DNA from: Eubacterium sp. UBA4343
GTDB lineage: Bacteria > Bacillota > Clostridia > Lachnospirales > Lachnospiraceae
Reading direction: 5' to 3'
Length of the DNA stretch: 55,566 bases
NCBI GenBank assembly: GCA_002394235.1
Contig: DGTF01000015.1
Location: 927-56,492, forward strand
Shown here: positions 44,293 to 53,104 of the stretch, piece after piece
Layout: each line of letters starts with the position of its first letter
How positions within the stretch are numbered: the stretch's first letter is position 1
Notes under the pieces: generated by a model
Database searches by the model: none
What the model was told of the DNA's origin: nothing
What the model saw: only the letters and a program-made list of their open reading frames with translations
Position numbers and translations under genes: made by a program

Positions 44293-44368
44293 GAAAACGT
44301 TTTCGCTATTTACTTTCAAATAATTGAAGCTTATAATGAGCTAAAACTAGTTACGAAAACGTATTCGT
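44293..44368 (+). promoter_or_regulatory. cbp promoter bracketed by two LacI/CcpA-type operators
   Basis: GAAAACGTTTTC (44293-44304) is a perfect palindrome. TTTACT (44309-44314), 17 bases and TATAAT (44332-44337) form the promoter. ACGAAAACGTATTCGT (44353-44368) is a second, nearly perfect palindrome downstream. The first site also fits a CcpA cre (TGAAAACGTTTTCG), so local and catabolite control may both act here. Confidence 0.75.
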
Positions 44369-44397
44369 ACAGATTCTTTGAAAATCCAGTCTGGCGG

Positions 44398-44598
44398 CTG
44401 TCACGACACGCGCAAGATATCTGACTGATGATGAATCTCGTCGATTACTATGCCGCCTGTCGCGGCACGCGCAAGAGTTCTGACAGATGATGAATCTCGT
44501 CGATTACTATGCCGCCTATCGCGGCACGCGCAAGAGTTCTGACAGATGATAAATCTCGTCGATTACAATGCCGCCTGTCGCACGGCGTGCAAAAGAAC
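44398..44598 (+). repeat. 59-bp tandem repeat in the cbp leader, 3.4 copies
   Basis: Units at 44398-44456, 44457-44515 and 44516-44574 differ at few positions, and a partial fourth unit ends at 44598. Each carries GGCACGCGCAAGA, GATGATGAATCTCGTCGATT and CTATGCCGC. They lie between the promoter and the ribosome-binding site, so they would be transcribed. No reading frame is supported. Confidence 0.9.
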
Positions 44599-44657
44599 TA
44601 TCTTATCATATGTGATTATGTATGCATATACAGAGCCATCTGAAAGGAGGATATCAG

Positions 44658-47093
44658 ATGAAATTCGGACACTTTGACGACGCGAACAAAGAGTACGTGA
44701 TCAGCACTCCCCGTACTCCCCTTCCCTGGATCAATTATCTGGGTTCACAGGATTTTTTCAGCCTGATTTCAAATACGGCCGGAGGATATTCCTTCTATAA
44801 AGACGCGAAGCTCCTGCGGCTCACCAGATATCGCTACAATAACTGTCCTCTCGATAACGGCGGACGTTATTACTATATTAAAGACGGGGATACCATCTGG
44901 AATCCCGGCTGGCAGCCGACTCAGACCGAGCTCGACAGCTATTCCTGCCGGCATGGTCTGGGATACACCATCATCATCGGGACCAAAAACCAGATCGAGG
45001 CTACCCTTCAGGCATTTGTTCCGATTCATGACAACTGTGAGGTCAACCGCATTATTCTGACGAACAACTCCTCTTCCCAAAGGCACCTGGATCTGTTCAG
45101 CTTCGTAGAGTTCTGTCTCTGGAACGCACAGGACGACGCTTCAAACTTCCAGCGCAATTTTTCCACCGGTGAGGTGGAGGTACTCGGAAATACGATCTAC
45201 CACAAGACCGAATATCGTGAACGCCGGAACCACTATGCCGTCTATTCCGTGAATCGCGATATCGCCGGATTCGATACCAGCAGAGAGGCTTTCATCGGAC
45301 TCTACAACGGCTTTGCCAATCCTGAGGCAGTGCTTGCAGGAGAAAGCAGGAACAGTATCGCACACGGCTGGCAGCCGGTCGGAAGTCACCATCTCAAGGT
45401 CGATCTCGCCCCGGGTGCCTCGGAGAGCTTTATTTTTGTTCTGGGATACTGTGAGAATCCGAAAGATCAGAAGTTCGAGGCTCCGAATGTCATCAACAAG
45501 AAGCCGGCAAATGAACTTCTTGCAAAATATCAGACCGATGAACAGGTTGATCAGGCTTTTCAGGAACTGAAGGATTACTGGAGCCGGCTGTTATCCACCT
45601 ATACCGTGCATACCGATGATGAAAAGCTGAACCGCCTTGTAAACATCTGGAACCAGTATCAGTGTATGGTGACCTTCAATATGAGCCGCAGCGCCAGCTA
45701 TTTCGAAAGCGGTCTCGGGAGGGGAATGGGGTTCCGGGATTCCTGTCAGGATCTTCTGGGATTCGTCCATCTGATCCCCGAAAGGGCGCGTGAACGAATC
45801 ATCGATATCGCGAATACCCAGTTCGAGGATGGCAGCACATATCATCAGTACCAGCCTCTGACCAAAAAAGGAAACGCGGACATCGGCGGAGGCTTTAACG
45901 ACGATCCTCTGTGGCTTATCGCTGCGGTCTGTGCATACATCCGCGAGACCGGCGATTTCTCGATTCTGGACGAGAAATGCGCCTTTGACTGTGATTTTTC
46001 CAGGGCAGTTCCGCTGATGGAGCACCTGAGAAGAAGTTTCCGGTTCACCTCAACACACCGGGGTCCCCACAGTCTTCCGCTGATCGGCCGCGCTGACTGG
46101 AATGACTGTCTGAATTTGAACTGCTTCTCAGAGGAACCCGGCGAAAGCTTTCAGACCTTCGGCCCGAGCGAGGGCCCGGTGGCAGAGTCTGTTTTTATCG
46201 CTGGAATGTATCTCAAATACGGAACGGAGTATGCGGAGCTGTGTGATCAGATCGGTCTTGATGAAGAAGCTGCGGAAGTCCGCAGGAATGTGAAGGAAAT
46301 GGAGACAGCCATCGAAGACGCCGGATGGGACGGCAGCTGGTTTGTTCGTGCCTATGACGCATACGGCAAGGCCGTCGGCAGCCATACCTGTGAAGAGGGC
46401 CAGATCTATATCGAGCCTCAGGGCATGTGCGTAATGGCAGGCGTCGGCGTAGAGGACGGAAAGGCCGAAACCGCGCTGAAAAGTGTTGAGCAGAAGCTCG
46501 AGACAAAATATGGCATCGTCCTGCTGCAGCCGGCTTACACAAAATATCATGTCGAGCTCGGTGAAATTTCCTCTTATCCCCCGGGGTATAAGGAAAACGC
46601 AGGGATCTTCTGTCACAACAACCCTTGGATTGCCTGTGCGGAGACCATTCTCGGACACGGCAACCGCGCCTTCGAGGTGTTCCGCAAGACCTGCCCGATC
46701 TACCTGGAAGATATCAGCGAGATTCACCGCACAGAACCATATGTGTACTGCCAGATGGTCGCCGGCATTGACGCGCCAACCTTCGGAGAGGGCAAAAACA
46801 GCTGGCTCACCGGCACCGCCGCATGGACCTTCACGGCTATGAGTCAGTACATCCTCGGTGTTCAGCCTACCTTCCACGGATTGAAAATCGATCCATGTAT
46901 TCCTGACACCATGAAGGGATATACCATTGACCGAACCTTCCGCGGTGTCAGATATCACATCACCGTGGACAACTCCGCTCACGTACAGAAGGGTGTGAAA
47001 TCCATGACGATAGACGGCAGTCCGGTCGAAGGCAACGTGATTCCGCCTGTCCAGGGTAAAACTGACGTAAATGTCGTCGTGACACTCGGATGA
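44658..47093 (+). CDS. cbp: Cellobiose phosphorylase (GH94)
   Basis: An 811-residue cytosolic enzyme that splits cellobiose with phosphate into glucose-1-phosphate and glucose. The N-terminus [15 protein letters not shown] and [17 protein letters not shown] match cellobiose phosphorylases closely, and [12 protein letters not shown] near residue 477 carries the catalytic Asp. The QGMCVMAG and [10 protein letters not shown] segments complete the alpha-barrel. AAAGGAGG lies eight bases before the ATG at 44658; a longer frame from 44622 lacks a site. It is divergent from the LacI regulator and ends at a strong terminator. Confidence 0.93.
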   Translation: MKFGHFDDANKEYVISTPRTPLPWINYLGSQDFFSLISNTAGGYSFYKDAKLLRLTRYRYNNCPLDNGGRYYYIKDGDTIWNPGWQPTQTELDSYSCRHGLGYTIIIGTKNQIEATLQAFVPIHDNCEVNRIILTNNSSSQRHLDLFSFVEFCLWNAQDDASNFQRNFSTGEVEVLGNTIYHKTEYRERRNHYAVYSVNRDIAGFDTSREAFIGLYNGFANPEAVLAGESRNSIAHGWQPVGSHHLKVDLAPGASESFIFVLGYCENPKDQKFEAPNVINKKPANELLAKYQTDEQVDQAFQELKDYWSRLLSTYTVHTDDEKLNRLVNIWNQYQCMVTFNMSRSASYFESGLGRGMGFRDSCQDLLGFVHLIPERARERIIDIANTQFEDGSTYHQYQPLTKKGNADIGGGFNDDPLWLIAAVCAYIRETGDFSILDEKCAFDCDFSRAVPLMEHLRRSFRFTSTHRGPHSLPLIGRADWNDCLNLNCFSEEPGESFQTFGPSEGPVAESVFIAGMYLKYGTEYAELCDQIGLDEEAAEVRRNVKEMETAIEDAGWDGSWFVRAYDAYGKAVGSHTCEEGQIYIEPQGMCVMAGVGVEDGKAETALKSVEQKLETKYGIVLLQPAYTKYHVELGEISSYPPGYKENAGIFCHNNPWIACAETILGHGNRAFEVFRKTCPIYLEDISEIHRTEPYVYCQMVAGIDAPTFGEGKNSWLTGTAAWTFTAMSQYILGVQPTFHGLKIDPCIPDTMKGYTIDRTFRGVRYHITVDNSAHVQKGVKSMTIDGSPVEGNVIPPVQGKTDVNVVVTLG

Positions 47094-47120
47094 ATTTTCT
47101 ATAGCTTTAAGCAGCGCAAA

Positions 47121-47158
47121 AAAGGCTGCCGCGTCAGATGACGCGACAGCCTTTCTTT
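47121..47158. terminator. Bidirectional terminator between cbp and the purine permease gene
   Basis: AAAGGCTGcCGCGTCA (from 47121) pairs with TGACGCGaCAGCCTTT (to 47154) with one mismatch; T-rich tails occur on both strands. It serves the two convergent genes. Confidence 0.85.
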
Positions 47159-47208
47159 GACGAATCCAATCGATAGATCTGTCAGATGGATCGATTTATC
47201 GCATGGAG

Positions 47209-48573
47209 TTACGAGAAGTTTGTAACCAGAGATACAATCCTCAGGCAGAACAGAACGAATACCACCCACATTACCGGGCTGACATCCTTTGCCTTCTTCT
47301 CGAATACTTTCAGGATAACCCATGACAGGATACCGAACATGATACCTGTCGCGATGGAGTACGCCAGCGGCATCATCAGCATTGCCATGTACGCGGCTGC
47401 CGTATCGGCGATATCTCCGTCAAATTCAATCTTCTTCGCTGACGAGATCATCAGCATGCCGACATACAGAAGAGCCGGTGCTGTAGCAAAGCTCGGAATT
47501 GCAAGGAAGATCGGGCTCAGGAACAGGGACAGGATGAACATCACGCCGGTTGTAACCGCAGTCAGACCGGTGCGTCCACCCGCAGCAACACCTGCGCTGG
47601 ACTCTACGAAAGAAGTAATCGTGGATGTACCAAGGCAGGCACCTGCAACAGTACCAATAGCATCAGACAGAAGTACTCGGCCTACACGGGGAAGATTTCC
47701 GTTCTCATCCAAAAGTCCCGCCTTGTCTGCAACGCCGACAACCGTTCCAACAGTATCAAAGAGATCTACATACAGGAAGCTGAACATAATCGCGATGAAC
47801 TGAATCAGGTGCTGTCCTGCCCATGCGAAATTAAACTTGAACGCCGTGTTCGCGATACCTCCGAGCTGAAGACCTGCGGAGAAGTTCGGGAATACACTGT
47901 AGACGCCCGCGTCAACGTCAACGACATACCAGCCGGCTGCCTGTGCGATCATTCCGAGAACCCAGGTAACGATAATGCCGATCAGCACAGAACCCTTTAC
48001 ATTATAATGCACCAGGATCAGGATGATGATGAATCCGATCAGCGCCAGGGCGACATCCGGTTTGCTGAAGTCTCCGAGGCCGACCTTTGTGGAATCATTT
48101 GCAACGACGATGTTCGCGTTCTGAAGACCGATGAACGCTACGAACAGACCGATACCTGCGGAGATACCGTTCTTCAGGTTTGCCGGGATTCCGTTGATAA
48201 TCTGCTCACGTACCTTGAACAGGGACATGATGATAAAGATAATACCTTCAATAAATACAGCAGTCAGACAGATTGTGAATGCATCTGCCTGTCCTCCAAG
48301 TTCGCCCAGACATACGGTATAAGCAAAATACGCGTTCAGTCCGAGACCTGCGGAAAGAGCAATCGGGTAATTTGCGAAGAATCCCATGATGAAGGTAGCG
48401 ATCGCCGAAGCAAGAGCTGTTGCAACGAATACGCCGCTCCGATCCATAACCGTACCCAGAATATTCGGGTTGACGGCAAGGATGTAAGCCATCGTCAGGA
48501 AAGTTGTGAGACCAGCGATGATCTCAGTTCTCACGGTTGTGCCGTGCTCTTTGAGTTTGAAAATTTTCTCCAT
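47209..48573 (-). CDS. NCS2-type purine permease (AzgA/PbuG-like)
   Basis: An inner-membrane symporter of 454 residues with about twelve to fourteen transmembrane segments. EIIAGLTTFLTMAYILAVNP near residue 17, SAGLGLNAYFAYTV near 75 and ESSAGVAAGGRTGLTAV near 315 are typical of the AzgA subfamily, which imports hypoxanthine, guanine or adenine. With hpt it would serve purine salvage. I take ATG at 48573; a GTG two codons earlier is an alternative. The ribosome-binding site AAGGAGGA is separated from the start by a small hairpin. No purine riboswitch was recognised upstream. Confidence 0.88.
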   Translation of the reverse strand: MEKIFKLKEHGTTVRTEIIAGLTTFLTMAYILAVNPNILGTVMDRSGVFVATALASAIATFIMGFFANYPIALSAGLGLNAYFAYTVCLGELGGQADAFTICLTAVFIEGIIFIIMSLFKVREQIINGIPANLKNGISAGIGLFVAFIGLQNANIVVANDSTKVGLGDFSKPDVALALIGFIIILILVHYNVKGSVLIGIIVTWVLGMIAQAAGWYVVDVDAGVYSVFPNFSAGLQLGGIANTAFKFNFAWAGQHLIQFIAIMFSFLYVDLFDTVGTVVGVADKAGLLDENGNLPRVGRVLLSDAIGTVAGACLGTSTITSFVESSAGVAAGGRTGLTAVTTGVMFILSLFLSPIFLAIPSFATAPALLYVGMLMISSAKKIEFDGDIADTAAAYMAMLMMPLAYSIATGIMFGILSWVILKVFEKKAKDVSPVMWVVFVLFCLRIVSLVTNFS

Positions 48574-48606
48574 CTCCACTCGCCGGAATAACCGGCTCCT
48601 CCTTTT
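48574..48606 (-). promoter_or_regulatory. Shine-Dalgarno/start spacer hairpin of the purine permease gene
   Basis: AAAGGAGGA is followed by GCCGG-ttatt-CCGGC and GAGTGGAG before the ATG. Without folding the spacing is too long; with the stem formed it becomes about nine bases. Confidence 0.45.
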
Positions 48607-48747
48607 GAAAAAATTTTAAATAGTTGATTTATGATTCATCCGAAAGGCAGATTCTGCCTCTGCGGAACAATCATCCTGATTTATTAACCACTCAATCATA
48701 TTCATCTTCAAATGCTGTGCACGGTTTCTCAGCAGCGGAACTGTATG

Positions 48748-48806
48748 GTGCCATGCACCGCCAAAGCGGCGGTATCCCTTCGTGCCATGCACCGCCAAAG
48801 CGGAGG
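48748..48806. repeat. 25-bp direct repeat upstream of the purine permease gene
   Basis: GTGCCATGCACCGCCAAAGC.. occurs at 48748-48772 and 48782-48806 (one difference). The 48607-48914 space otherwise holds a small hairpin (AGGCAG-aat-CTGCCT, near 48645) and no recognised gene. Confidence 0.75.
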
Positions 48807-48914
48807 CCTCCCTCGTGCTGCACAACGTCAGGGCAGCAGAATTGCTTCGTGCCCCAACATTTATTCCGCGGCGCGCATCTCAGCAATCCACCGCATATAC
48901 GCGTGCCTGCCGCA

Positions 48915-49445
48915 TCAGAGGGAAAAATCAAACGCGTCGCTTCCGATCTCCTGATTCTTCCAGTTCATCAGCCAGAGCATCATTTCTCTCTCACCGGCTC
49001 TTTCAAGAGTTTCAATGCTGCCCTCAATATTCTCCGCATTGAAAAATCCCTCTTCCGCCAGAAGTTTCAGCACCGGGAGATTCCGGTCAGCCGCGAGATG
49101 ACGCAGAATTTCCTCCAGCTTTTCATTGATTCTGCCGCGGTACTCCGCCGCCTTCTCCGGGGCGAGATCCTCCGGATACTTCAGACGCATCAGAATCATT
49201 TCCACTCTCCTGGAATCCATCCAGGTACGGTCAAGCACCCTGTCATAGACCGAGAAATCATACTCCTTCCCGTTTCTGCCGAACCCGGTGAGCAGATCAT
49301 TCATCATGTAGGTATTCTCAACCGGAAACACAAGAATCGTGCCGGAATTCTGAAGTTTTATTCTGTCTGTCTCGTTTTCTCCCGCGCTACGTGCATATTT
49401 TAACAGAATTGCGTCTTTTTTTAAATACTTATCTATCGATACCAT
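48915..49445 (-). CDS. Unknown protein linked to the MoxR/VWA genes
   Basis: A 176-residue, mostly helical, charged protein without signal peptide, membrane helix or a motif I recognise. It begins MVSIDKYLKKDAILLKYARS and includes a helical stretch around residues 95-125 (KAAEYRGRINEKLEEILRHL). The ribosome-binding site is weak (TTGGAA). It lies 122 bases after the MoxR-type ATPase gene in the same orientation, the gap being filled by a tandem repeat. Context suggests a role with that ATPase and the VWA protein; that is inference only. Confidence 0.65.
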   Translation of the reverse strand: MVSIDKYLKKDAILLKYARSAGENETDRIKLQNSGTILVFPVENTYMMNDLLTGFGRNGKEYDFSVYDRVLDRTWMDSRRVEMILMRLKYPEDLAPEKAAEYRGRINEKLEEILRHLAADRNLPVLKLLAEEGFFNAENIEGSIETLERAGEREMMLWLMNWKNQEIGSDAFDFSL

Positions 49446-49471
49446 GCGCTATTCCAATCTGCTTCACAACA

Positions 49472-49590
49472 CATTCACTTCCCGGCACCATTTTTTCTCA
49501 CATTGCATTCATTTTCCCGGCACCATTCTTTCTCGCATTGCATTCATTTTCCCGGTACCATTCTGCTTTAAATCGCATTCACTTCCCGGG
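49472..49590. repeat. 35-bp tandem repeat reaching into the end of the MoxR-type gene
   Basis: Units at 49472-49505, 49506-49540, 49541-49575 and a partial 49576-49590 share CATTCATTTTCCCGG.ACCATT. The partial unit encodes the last codons of the ATPase and the third carries its stop, so the 3' end has been duplicated outward several times. Confidence 0.9.
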
Positions 49591-51076
49591 AAAGTTCCTT
49601 TTCCCTCTCGGAAAGCATGAACTTTTTATGGTAGCGGAAATATTCCTCATTTCCGTGCGCACTGAGAAAACGGACGCTGTAATCGTTAACAGTGAGTTCT
49701 GTCACCAGGAGAAGCATTTCATTCCCGTCGCCGAAGGCGCGGCTGACAAAATCGAATACGTTGGAAATCTCCCTGCTGATCCGGGAGGTCTCCTCCTTCA
49801 TAGAGCTGACGCGCCCCGAGAAAATTCTTTTTACAATTTCAAATTCTTTGTCGGATCCCGCAGGCTTCTCCAGACGAAAATCCTTCAGACACTCCCCGTC
49901 AAAGGCGATGGGGTACTGCCTCCGGAGTCTCTCATCGTCTGTGATCCCGTTTGCCGCCGTCAGCTCCTCCAGCTTCTGCTCTTCTTTCTGCATAGCTTCT
50001 GTCAGAAGCTCCGAGACGGACCGCGCATTTTTTTCCTGTATCCCGGCACCGATCTCAGCCAGTCCGGCGTGCAAACACTTCAGGCAATCTTCCTCCCGCA
50101 CGTTCTGCCGGATTTCCGGCAGAAGCGCCTCCGTCAGAAGCCCAAGAAGCGTGATTCTCTCATCAAAGGGTGCCCTCCCCGCTCTCGCCACGATCTGGCT
50201 CTCCGCAGTCCCGTCCAGGATGCGGCGGACCTGGTAGTCTTCCCGATACTTCCGGTACAGCTGATAATACGTCGCAAATTCCGCGGCAATTCTCGGATGG
50301 TGCAGATACTGTACGATCAGCATCTCGTCAACCGGGAAGTTCTGTTCCTCATAGAGAAAAATTGCCTCGGAGAGATCTTCCCAGCCGCGCGCCGTCACGT
50401 AGTTCTTCCCGTCAACCGTCGTCTCGATCGAATAGAAATCGTCCGGATTGATATCCAGATAAGACTGAATTGCCTTGTGAATTCCCTGCTTTTCCGCATA
50501 AGTCTTCCATGTGGCATAATCCGGCTCCGCCTTCAGGACCTTAAGGCGGTCCAGCGTAACGATGTCAAACTCATGCACCGAACGATTGTACTCCGGCGGA
50601 TTGCCGGCAGTCACAACGACCCAACCCCGCGGGATCTGATGATTGCCGAAGGTCTTGTACTGCAAAAACTGAAGCATGGAAGGACCGAGCGTTTCCGAGA
50701 CACAGTTGATCTCATCCAGAAACAGTATGCCTTCCTTCTTTCCGGATTTCTCCATGTTTTCATACATGGAGGCGATAATCTCACTCATCGTATATTCGGA
50801 AACATTGCAGGCCTCGCCCTGATAGCTCTTGCGGGAGATAAACGGCAGACCGAGAGCGCTCTGTCTCGTGTGGTGTGTCATGGAATATGAGACGAGGGAG
50901 ATATCAAGCTCCCTCGCGATCTGTTCCATGATTGCAGTTTTTCCGATTCCCGGCGCGCCGATCAGGAACACCGGTCTCTGCCTCTCCAGAGGAATTCTGT
51001 AATTTCCATATTCATCCTTCATCAGATAGATCATCACTGCCTGACGAATCTGTTCCTTTGCCTGCTGTATATTCAT
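49568..51076 (-). CDS. MoxR-type AAA+ ATPase
   Basis: A 502-residue cytosolic AAA+ protein. Walker A GAPGIGKT (40-47), Walker B ILFLDEIN (117-124) and VVVTAGNPPEYN (sensor 1, about 153-164) define the module. The C-terminal 200 residues are helical and not recognisable. MoxR-type ATPases act as chaperones for partner VWA-domain proteins, often in metal-centre insertion or complex assembly; the VWA protein gene lies directly upstream in the same orientation. The start is the ATG at 51076 with GGAGA about eleven bases upstream. Confidence 0.88.
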   Translation of the reverse strand: MNIQQAKEQIRQAVMIYLMKDEYGNYRIPLERQRPVFLIGAPGIGKTAIMEQIARELDISLVSYSMTHHTRQSALGLPFISRKSYQGEACNVSEYTMSEIIASMYENMEKSGKKEGILFLDEINCVSETLGPSMLQFLQYKTFGNHQIPRGWVVVTAGNPPEYNRSVHEFDIVTLDRLKVLKAEPDYATWKTYAEKQGIHKAIQSYLDINPDDFYSIETTVDGKNYVTARGWEDLSEAIFLYEEQNFPVDEMLIVQYLHHPRIAAEFATYYQLYRKYREDYQVRRILDGTAESQIVARAGRAPFDERITLLGLLTEALLPEIRQNVREEDCLKCLHAGLAEIGAGIQEKNARSVSELLTEAMQKEEQKLEELTAANGITDDERLRRQYPIAFDGECLKDFRLEKPAGSDKEFEIVKRIFSGRVSSMKEETSRISREISNVFDFVSRAFGDGNEMLLLVTELTVNDYSVRFLSAHGNEEYFRYHKKFMLSEREKELSREVNAI

Positions 51077-51234
51077 TCCTGTCTCTTTCTCCGTCTATGT
51101 TCCGGTTCGTGGTCCCGTCTGCGTCTCTGTCTGTATTACGTTCTCTTCTTCATGGCCTGTTCCGCCAGCCTGTCAGCACGATTGCGATCCGTGCCCGTCG
51201 GAAGCGGCTCACTGCCCGCACGTATTCCCTTCCG

Positions 51235-52962
51235 TTAACCGAAGTCTTCCGCGTCCAGAACGAGCCTCATCGCCCACGATGGCACCTTCGGAATCTCAAA
51301 TCCCTCTCTGACAAAAATAAACGCCGTCTGGTACTCTGGTTTCCGCAGCGGAAACGTCCCGTATCCGTCCGTGAAATAAAGGAGTCCCCGGAGATTTCTC
51401 AGTTCTCCGGAAGCTCTCATCTGGTCTACCCGTTCAAACACGGGCCGGAAGTCCGTTCCTCCGGACCCGGAAATCTCAATACTCTTCATGTACCGCTCAA
51501 ACTCTTCATCGGAGGTTATCTTTCTGTCCTCCTGTATGTCGCTGTCACATTGTATAATATGAAGATTCATCCGTTCTGTAAAGCTCTCTGTTGTTTTCAG
51601 CACGGACCACGTCTTGTGGAGGAAGTTCCGGATCGTCGATCCCTGGCAGGAACCTGAAGTATCAAGCGCAATGACAAAATCCCGGATCTTCATGGTCTCC
51701 CGATATTCAAGCGGCTCGATCAGCGGCATGTTCCGGTACAGCTGCATGCCGTAGGTATAATAGATATAGTCAAATTCATCCGGGTTGACATGAATCTCTT
51801 CCGCCGATCTCGCAAACTTCCGGAGAAACGACTCGTACTCTCCGCTTTTGCGGTACTGCTCGTGAAAAACCTTTTTCAATCCACCCGGAACTCTTGCCTG
51901 GTTCTTCTCGAAGGACTCCATATCCTTCTGCACGCCGCTGCTGATGGTCTGCCACTTCTGTCCGACCGAATCTCCGCCCCGGCGGATGATCATCTCCTTC
52001 CAGACATGATCCTCCATCAGCCATGGCTCGTGCAGATCAAAATGGAAAAGCTCACGGAGTTCCTCTGCTCCATTCTCTCTATAAGCATTGCCATCTCCCG
52101 AGGCCAGATTTTCTCCCGGAACATTACCATCCCTCGAGGCCAGATTCTCTCCCCGAACATTGCCATCCTTCGTGACCTGATTTTCTCCCGGAACATAGCC
52201 ATCCTTTTCCGGTATGGATTCTCCAAGGAACAAACGATAAAGGCTCTCGGCGGTCATCTTCTCTGTGTATCTGCGCAGCTGGCGGATCCGGTTTCTGCGC
52301 TCCCAGTCTTCCGGGAGCTCCAGATCACGAAGGCCGCACTCCTCCACCGCGTTTTCCGCGGCGATATCGGCAGCCAGGTCCCACAGTCCCGTCTCCAGTC
52401 TCGCATACCGGAACGGATGCCGAAAGAGACAGTGGAAAATCATGTGAAGACAGGTTCGGATCAGTCGGATCCGGTCCTCTCGAAACAACCGGATCACCGA
52501 TTCCGCGTCGCAGTAAATGTAGCTCCCGTTGGTTCCGATGCCCGCAGGAAGATCCGCCAGACGGTACCCGCCGGCATCAATGCCGAGCAGACTTCCGGCG
52601 AGCTTTTCCCCTAGGGTCTTCTTTTCCTGATCACGCTCTGCACCCTCACTTTCCGGATTCCGGAACTCACTCTCCGGCTTTTCCTTCTCTCCAGCGGAGC
52701 TCACCGGGCCTAAGCCAGCTGTCCCGGACCCCGGCAATACGCCCTTCGGAGCCGGATTCATCCTGTCTCCCGGTTCATCAGCTTTCTCTGCGGACGGTGT
52801 ATAAAAGACCACCGGCATGGTCAGCAGCGCCCGGTTCAGATAGGGCATCTCCGTGATCAGCTTATCCCTCACGAACTGCAGAATCTGCCCGGCAAGCGCC
52901 TCCCGCGAATCCGGATACGCGGTTTTATCCCTTTCAGTTTTCTGCGTCTTATCTGTTATCAT
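51235..52962 (-). CDS. DUF2201 / VWA-like domain protein
   Basis: A 575-residue cytosolic protein. The N-terminal part resembles the DUF2201 'putative metallopeptidase' domain; its histidine motif reads CLHMIFHCLFRHPFR (171-185), HxxxH without the catalytic Glu of HExxH. A Gly/Asn-rich repeat linker (253-294) follows. The C-terminal VWA-like domain has the MIDAS motif DTSGS (434-438), GGTDFRP and YFTDGYG. Such proteins pair with MoxR-type ATPases. The ribosome-binding site is weak (AAGAGTAAG). It is the first gene of the three-gene set; its substrate or target is unknown. Confidence 0.85.
   Translation of the reverse strand: MITDKTQKTERDKTAYPDSREALAGQILQFVRDKLITEMPYLNRALLTMPVVFYTPSAEKADEPGDRMNPAPKGVLPGSGTAGLGPVSSAGEKEKPESEFRNPESEGAERDQEKKTLGEKLAGSLLGIDAGGYRLADLPAGIGTNGSYIYCDAESVIRLFREDRIRLIRTCLHMIFHCLFRHPFRYARLETGLWDLAADIAAENAVEECGLRDLELPEDWERRNRIRQLRRYTEKMTAESLYRLFLGESIPEKDGYVPGENQVTKDGNVRGENLASRDGNVPGENLASGDGNAYRENGAEELRELFHFDLHEPWLMEDHVWKEMIIRRGGDSVGQKWQTISSGVQKDMESFEKNQARVPGGLKKVFHEQYRKSGEYESFLRKFARSAEEIHVNPDEFDYIYYTYGMQLYRNMPLIEPLEYRETMKIRDFVIALDTSGSCQGSTIRNFLHKTWSVLKTTESFTERMNLHIIQCDSDIQEDRKITSDEEFERYMKSIEISGSGGTDFRPVFERVDQMRASGELRNLRGLLYFTDGYGTFPLRKPEYQTAFIFVREGFEIPKVPSWAMRLVLDAEDFG
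52081..52206. repeat. 36-bp in-frame repeat in the DUF2201/VWA gene
   Basis: About four units encode K/R-D-G-N-V-x-G-E-N-x-x-(S/T), forming a hydrophilic linker between the two domains. Confidence 0.8.
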
Positions 52963-53104
52963 TCACTTACTCTTCTTCGCACAGTTCTGCAGGCTGCGCC
53001 GGTTCGTTTGTTTGTTTTCTGAACGCTCTGTTTGGGTTTGTTTATTTTCTGGGCGTTCTGAACGCGCTATTCTGGTCTGTTTATTTTCCGAGCGTTCTGT
53101 CAGT

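Noticed and set aside
44398..44598. CRISPR array
   Set aside because: The 59-bp units are directly adjacent with no variable spacers, and no cas genes are nearby; it is a plain tandem repeat.
48607..48914. Purine riboswitch before the NCS2 permease gene
   Set aside because: The characteristic loop and junction sequences of the purine riboswitch are absent.
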